DNA from: Saccharina japonica
Lineage: Eukaryota; Sar; Phaeophyceae; Laminariales; Laminariaceae
DNA length: 64,000 nucleotides
Reading direction: 5' to 3'
NCBI GenBank assembly: GCA_008828725.1
Contig: MEHQ01003033.1
Location: forward strand, 62,001-126,000
Of this stretch, positions 59,884 through 64,000 are shown in pieces (the first letter of the stretch is position 1; every line of letters begins with the position of its first letter). The notes beneath the pieces were generated by a model. The model was not told the origin of the DNA and searched no databases. It was given only the letters and a program-made list of their open reading frames with translations. The position numbers and the translations under genes are program-made.

Positions 59884-60905
59884 TAGGGCTGTGAGTCGGC
59901 ACGACTTAAGTCGCCCACTAGTTATTAGTCGGACTAATAGTCAGTCGTGAAACCGAGGTGCCGACTTTCCGACGTATTGGGTTTCCCTGACTGTAGGAAG
60001 GCTTTTTAAATGCGGGGTACAGCTTTTAACGCGAATTGCCGCGGGCTGCGGATACCCTCACATGCCCTGTGACACTGCAGCGCACAGCGGGAGATCCTCA
60101 CACACACCCACGCACACATGGCGGAACAGCCCATCTCTCTCGACGGTGCCGACGGCGTCAGCCCTGGCGTACCCAATGCCAATGCTGAGGGCGGAGATCC
60201 CGTCGGCGAAGTTGTGGCCATTATCGGCCCGCGGACTACCTTGGCGAGTGCACGCGACCCCGAAACGGTGCTCTACCGCGTGAAGCATGAGCAGAGGCGC
60301 AGCAAGCCGCTCAGATCCAACAACCCGCTGTGGAAGTTTTTTGGATTTGCCGTCGTCATCGACGCGCGCGTTTCGCGAGAGACGTTAGTAAACGAATAAC
60401 ATCACGGAGGGATCCAAGACCTTTTATTCTGGGGATAATGTTTGCATCGCTATCTCGGTGATGAGTTTGCTTTTTCGCTCGTATCCCCGCCAGGTAGTAT
60501 TGCGACTCAAACAATTGCTGTCACGTTCCTCTAGTCCGGGGTCGATCTACCTGGTACATGCGTTGTACTTCTCGTTTTTTGTGAATTTCTTGTGTAAACT
60601 GAACCTCTTTTGTGTTTTTTGTTCGAAACTTATGTGAATCTACAGTAGGTCATATTGTTTGAGCTTTTCTTGCGTAAAATGAAGCCAGATACAGTATTTT
60701 TGCCCTCCGGCGGCGCCTCAGCAGGATCTTCCGGAGGCGTCCCCAGCGGGCCCTCCGGGGGCGCCTCCAGCGGGGCCCCCTCTGCCGGGGGGGGGGGGGG
60801 GGCCGGCGCCCCCCCCCCCCGGACTTACCGACTAAAGTCAGCTAGTCGGCGAAGCCGACTAGCGACTAGTTATTAGTCATGAAATGAAACCGACTCACAG
60901 CCCTA
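59884..60905. mobile_element. hAT-like DNA transposon, internally deleted
   Basis: The ends TAGGGCTGTGAGTCGG and CCGACTCACAGCCCTA are perfect 16-bp inverted repeats, with further inverted matches inside (GTTATTAGTC words). They are flanked by a perfect 8-bp duplication, TCGTTTGA. An 8-bp duplication with short TIRs is the hAT signature. The element keeps only a short 5' coding piece (60,118-60,399) and a GC-rich low-complexity stretch (60,700-60,822, with G18 and C14 runs). The intact duplication indicates a recent insertion moved by an enzyme from elsewhere. Confidence 0.9.
60118..60399 (+). pseudogene. Stump of a transposase N-terminus
   Basis: A 93-codon frame from ATG to TAA. It has an acidic/Gly-Pro start, then KHEQRRSKPLRSNNPLWKFF and GFAVVID. 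NPLWKFFGF resembles the stretch that opens a BED-type zinc finger (aromatic residues before the Cys pair) in hAT transposases. The finger's Cys/His and the catalytic domain are absent. The frame lies inside a clear hAT-like element, which supports the reading, but the family match is by eye. Confidence 0.5.
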
Positions 60906-60913
60906 TCGTTTGA
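60906..60913. repeat. 8-bp target-site duplication, right
   Basis: TCGTTTGA directly after the right inverted terminus. Confidence 0.93.
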
Positions 60914-61530
60914 GGTATGATTCGGAGATCTGTTGTACAGCACCAGAGATACGAAGAGGAGTGCTTGAAACAAGACCGGTGTTACAGGAAGCTATTATCG
61001 AGACAGGACACAGGAGGAGGAACCAACCTGCATACATCACGGACGGAAACGAACAAGAAGCGGTGAGAGACATAGGAACAGGTGGATTGGAGACCAGGGT
61101 GCGTACGTCTAAAATAGCTCTTATCGTTGGTTACATGGGCCTTCAGCCGGGATGGGTCCGTGATACTATGTCTTGCAGGTTGACTCTGACAAGCTATGTT
61201 TACAGGTTGTATCACAGGCACAGCAGCATGGGTCCGTGAAGCTATGTTTTGCAGGTTGACTCTGACAATCTCATTTCTATCACAGCAACACCAGCAAGCG
61301 TCTCTTGAGTTGAAGTTGGTAAATAATGTACAGGAAGTAGACTGGGCAGTCTAAACATGCAATGATTGTATGGGATGATTCAAGAAATTGCAGACTGCTG
61401 TTGCTGTATTATACTCATATTAATAGTAGTATTATGGTCGTTTTTAGGAGATCACACATCACGTGGAGATCACACATCACGTACTCATACATATTTTGTG
61501 GTCACGTTTGTATTTGATAAATGTGCTGTG
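60914..61530. other. Non-genic DNA with a short tandem duplication
   Basis: A unit of about 80 bp is duplicated at 61,152-61,280 (TGGGTCCGTGATACTATG and TTGCAGGTTGACTCTGACAA). A 109-codon frame at 60,910-61,239 has no recognisable domain. Confidence 0.5.
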
Positions 61531-61532
61531 AC

Positions 61533-61606
61533 TCTGACTCAAAATATAAGAACCGTTTGTATACTAACATTTAATATAATTGTTGCTTATTTTTTAGGGT
61601 CAGAAC
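61533..61606. mobile_element. Foldback family B, copy 3
   Basis: CTGACTCAAAATATAAGAAC and an inverted, diverged right arm ending AGGGTCAG. Same plan as 34,333-34,403. Confidence 0.6.
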
Positions 61607-61797
61607 GGTATGTGGTTCCCCGGGCATAATTTGTCAATTTTCAGTTGTTTGCAGTTTACCATGGTAATATCCGTTTCAAGGCAGAATGAATCTGGTGCAA
61701 TTTCCGAGAATAATAATTGAATCTACGTATTGTATTGCAAACATATCTATCCGACGTTATGTACTATGGTTACGTAGTGTATGAAGGGTTTTTCTCT

Positions 61798-61956
61798 GCT
61801 GTGTGTGTGTGTGTGTGTTCTTCACATTAAACCTTCCTTTCTACCCGTCGACATCCAGCACACCCAGTGTCCGTGCCGATTCTTCATCCTAAAAAGGTAC
61901 CAGTTCTGTGGTCACAAAACTACGACACAGAGATACTACACTCAGTGCAGTTATAC
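61798..61956 (+). repeat. Repeat family D, long copy fused to a SINE body
   Basis: It matches 58,458-58,610 almost exactly, then at about 61,955 switches to SINE body sequence. Confidence 0.85.
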
Positions 61957-62205
61957 ACATCTTCGACGAGCGTTGGGAAGGCTGAACCCTCTGCGCGATA
62001 AAAATCAAGGCAAGAACCGTGGTGGGGGAGGAGGGAGAGGAGCCTTCTTTGTGACCCCGGATCTGAGTTACGACTAGGGAGGGAGAAAGACAGAAGTGCG
62101 AAGATAATAAATGGGATGGGGAAAAAAGTAGTGCCTGAGTTGCGACTAGGGAGGGAGAAAGACAGAAGTGCGAAGATAATAAATGGGATGGGAAAAAAAA
62201 GTAGT
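61957..62205 (+). mobile_element. SINE body with duplicated tail
   Basis: GACGAGCGTTGGGAAGGCTG through GATAATAAATGGGATGGGG and A6. Then the last 55 bp (GGGAGGGAGAAAGACAGAAG to AAATGGGATGGG, A8) are repeated. The head is missing. Confidence 0.85.
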
Positions 62206-62377
62206 TTCTCGGTATGAATATCATATTTTGCGCGTGTCTTTTCCACCGCTGGTGGGCGGGCGGGAGCGCGATACGAATGGTTTTTGACGCAAGCCTTTTT
62301 TGCCTGTCGCTGCGAAAGAAACTGTTTTGGCGTTCGAAACACACATTTTGTCAAAAGCGGTTTTCGGGCATGTAAAG

Positions 62378-62548
62378 TACAGGGCACCTAATAAGAAACA
62401 GGCTAATAATGAACCCAGGCTGAGATTTGGAGGGAAGCAAGAAATTCGGGAGTCGTTATCTTGAAATTCGTGTATAAAGCACCCTCTCTCGAATAAGAAA
62501 CCCAGCCTGGACCAGATTTCCTGTTTCTGACTACTTAGGTGTCCTGTA
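62378..62548. mobile_element. MITE family A, copy 2
   Basis: TACAGGGCACCTAATAAGAA to TAGGTGTCCTGTA; the interior aligns with 13,248-13,412 (AATTCGGGAGTCGTTATCTT). Confidence 0.85.
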
Positions 62549-62567
62549 CTGAATTTGAATTATATCA

Positions 62568-63238
62568 GAGGCGCCCGGAACAGTCTTCTTTTGTCGACAT
62601 CCCACATTAAAAAAAAAATGGTCAGAATGGACAACAAACCGGGGCGCTGTGATCAACAGGACGTTTTATGCATGCAGAATAAAATATGTTTTTTTTTCAT
62701 GTCAGAATGAAAAACAAACCGGGGCGCTGTGATCACAGGACGATTTAGAAGAAAACACGTCGACAGGGGGGGTCTCTAAAACAAAGTGCTCCAAAAATGG
62801 AAGAAAATGAAAAAGAAAAAAAAAATTGATTTATTCTAAATCAAGAAGAAAACAAGTGGACAGGGGCGGGGGGGGGGGGNGGGGGGGGTGTACTCGGTAT
62901 CCATGCATGGCCGTAATCGTATGACCATAGACTCTCGCATCCCTACAATGTCGAGACGGAGAATGTCGGGTTTTCACCGACCAGGCAGACATTGCTACGT
63001 AGCACCAAGCGTGAAGCGCCGTGAGGTGTTCGGCGAGTCGCATGAAGGATGAGCTGCATCTTACTATAAATATTAACAAGAATGATTGGGGTCTCTAAAA
63101 CAAAGCGATCCAAAAATGAAAAAAATAAAACCTTACTTAATTCTAAATCGTCCTGTGATCACAGCACTCCGGTTTGTTTTCCATTCTGACCATTTTTGAT
63201 GTGAGGTGTTGAAAAAGGACTATTCCGGGCGCCCCTGT
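62568..63238. mobile_element. Terminal-inverted-repeat element family I
   Basis: The left end CAGAGGCGCCCGGAACAGTC and the right end GACTATTCCGGGCGCCCCTG are inverted. The arms extend about 95 bp inward with matching TGGTCAGAATGG and AAACCGGGGCGCTGTGATCA. The interior has a partial duplicate of the left arm (62,700-62,755), repeated GGTCTCTAAAACAAAG blocks, and a nested G-tract-anchored repeat at 62,867-63,000. Confidence 0.75.
62867..63000 (-). repeat. G-tract-anchored repeat, copy 4
   Basis: A G run with one N at about 62,880, then TGTACTCGGTATCCATGCAT and CCGTAATCGTATGACC, followed by CGGGTTTTCACCGACCAGGC. The last block also occurs, inverted, at 56,216-56,245. Confidence 0.75.
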
Positions 63239-63378
63239 GTATACTACATATGAATACATGATACGTACAGCAGTAGATGAATTCCGGTATTCACGCTTTA
63301 TTTTTTTCATGTTTTTTTTTTCATTTTTTTTCGCCTTTTTTTGGCGGGTGGCAACACGCCTTCCGCAACAGATGCCTT

Positions 63379-63466
63379 GACCCATTCAGAACTGAAAAAC
63401 TTTTGCCACACTAATTCCAAGTGGTTTGTCCCCAAAAACGGGGGACCAGTTCTTAAGGGGTTAACC
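63379..63466. mobile_element. Repeat family G, single copy
   Basis: CCCATTCAGAACTGAAAAAC to AGTTCTTAAGGGG, next to TTAA. See 50,553-50,692. Confidence 0.65.
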
Positions 63467-63586
63467 CTAACCCCTGGTGCATATATACTATGAATATATG
63501 CTATATACTACCTGTACGTATATAGTGCGTGTGTGGTATATACGTCGTAGTGCCTACTACGTAGACCGGTCGCCCCGGTAGTCAAT

Positions 63587-63707
63587 TTCGGGGGACCATA
63601 GTAAATAGGACATACCTGGTACGGTACACAGAAAAAAACACTATATTCACCTTTTTATTACGACTACGTATTAGGTCCTATTTACAATGAAATGGTCCTC
63701 CGTAATA
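63587..63707. mobile_element. Foldback family F, copy nested in a SINE head
   Basis: CGGGGGACCATAGTAAATAG and an inverted right arm CCTATTTACAATGAAATGGT then CCTCCGTAAT. Confidence 0.78.
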
Positions 63708-63710
63708 CAG

Positions 63711-63876
63711 TACAGGACACCTAATAAGAAACAGGAAATCTGGTCCAGGTTGGATTTCTTATTTGAAATAGGGTGCCTTCTATACTAACTTCAATATAAC
63801 GACTCCATAGTTTCTTATTTTACTCTAAATATCAGCCTGGATTTCTTATTAGCCTGTTTCTTATTATGTAGCTGTA
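63711..63876. mobile_element. MITE family A, copy 3
   Basis: TACAGGACACCTAATAAGAA at the left and GCCTGTTTCTTATTA...TGTA at the right. The interior is in inverse orientation to copies 1 and 2 (AACGACTCCATAG versus CGGGAGTCGTT). Confidence 0.8.
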
Positions 63877-64000
63877 CGCTGTATTGTATCTAGTAGTGTT
63901 CAGCTTCAAATGCTACTTCGTATTAATATTAACAGCATTGGTACCCGAGTTCGAATCCCCCCGTGGTGAGATTTTTTACTTTATTTGCTAAACTAAAAAG

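Larger units (their letters stand above)
63566..64000 (+). mobile_element. SINE head split by nested insertions (continues past window end)
   Basis: GGTCGCCCCGGTAG at 63,569-63,582 is a SINE start. The B-box GAGTTCGAATCCCC reappears at 63,947-63,960, followed by GTGGTGAGATTTTTTACTTT as in other copies. Between them lie the foldback family F copy (63,587-63,707) and MITE A copy 3 (63,711-63,876). Confidence 0.6.

Overview
The window is nuclear DNA of a eukaryote, most likely a stramenopile alga, with a brown alga as best guess. Genes have many short exons and long introns with GTGAG/GTGCG-type donors. Low-complexity G/C tracts, microsatellites and small DNA transposons are abundant. There is one Ty3/gypsy element whose reverse transcriptase, integrase and C-terminal sequences look like those of stramenopile elements. 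Nothing bacterial or viral is evident (no operons, no CRISPR). The taxonomic call is inference; one N lies inside a G tract at about 62,880.

Layout. 1-1,506: dispersed repeats, a foldback and a GAGT microsatellite. 1,507-11,579: a degenerate 10.1 kb LTR retrotransposon, + strand, with diverged LTRs. Its order is gag, Pro/Ser/Arg-rich region, NADAR (YbiA-like) domain, aspartic protease, reverse transcriptase, RNase H, linker, integrase, and a C-terminal Tudor/SH3-like module. It carries in-frame stops, frameshifts and damaged catalytic residues. 11,580-20,755: gene-poor DNA with two palindrome-bearing tandem arrays (13.7-14.2 and 14.8-15.2 kb), a MITE, minisatellites and homopolymer tracts. 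20,756-44,156: one large gene on the - strand, assembled here from 15 exons, encoding a MORN-repeat protein of about 1,640 residues. All mapped internal introns are phase 0 and most MORN repeats occupy exactly one 69-bp exon. The exon set is an internally duplicated module (FDAG-box exon, three single MORN exons, one double MORN exon, one single MORN exon) interrupted by a single 3,366-bp low-complexity exon. Its introns hold SINEs, MITEs and minisatellites. 44,157-64,000: no convincing host gene. This part is a mosaic of tRNA-derived SINEs, hAT-like elements (one with a perfect 8-bp target duplication and a stump of transposase), several TIR/foldback families and simple repeats, often nested in each other.

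How the parts relate. The only plausible functional host locus is the MORN gene; MORN proteins usually act as membrane or cytoskeleton scaffolds. Everything else is mobile DNA, its debris, or tandem repeats. The most unusual item is the NADAR domain inside the gag-pol region of the LTR element. NADAR proteins process ADP-ribosyl compounds, including removal of ADP-ribose from guanine, so a retroelement carrying one is a notable combination.
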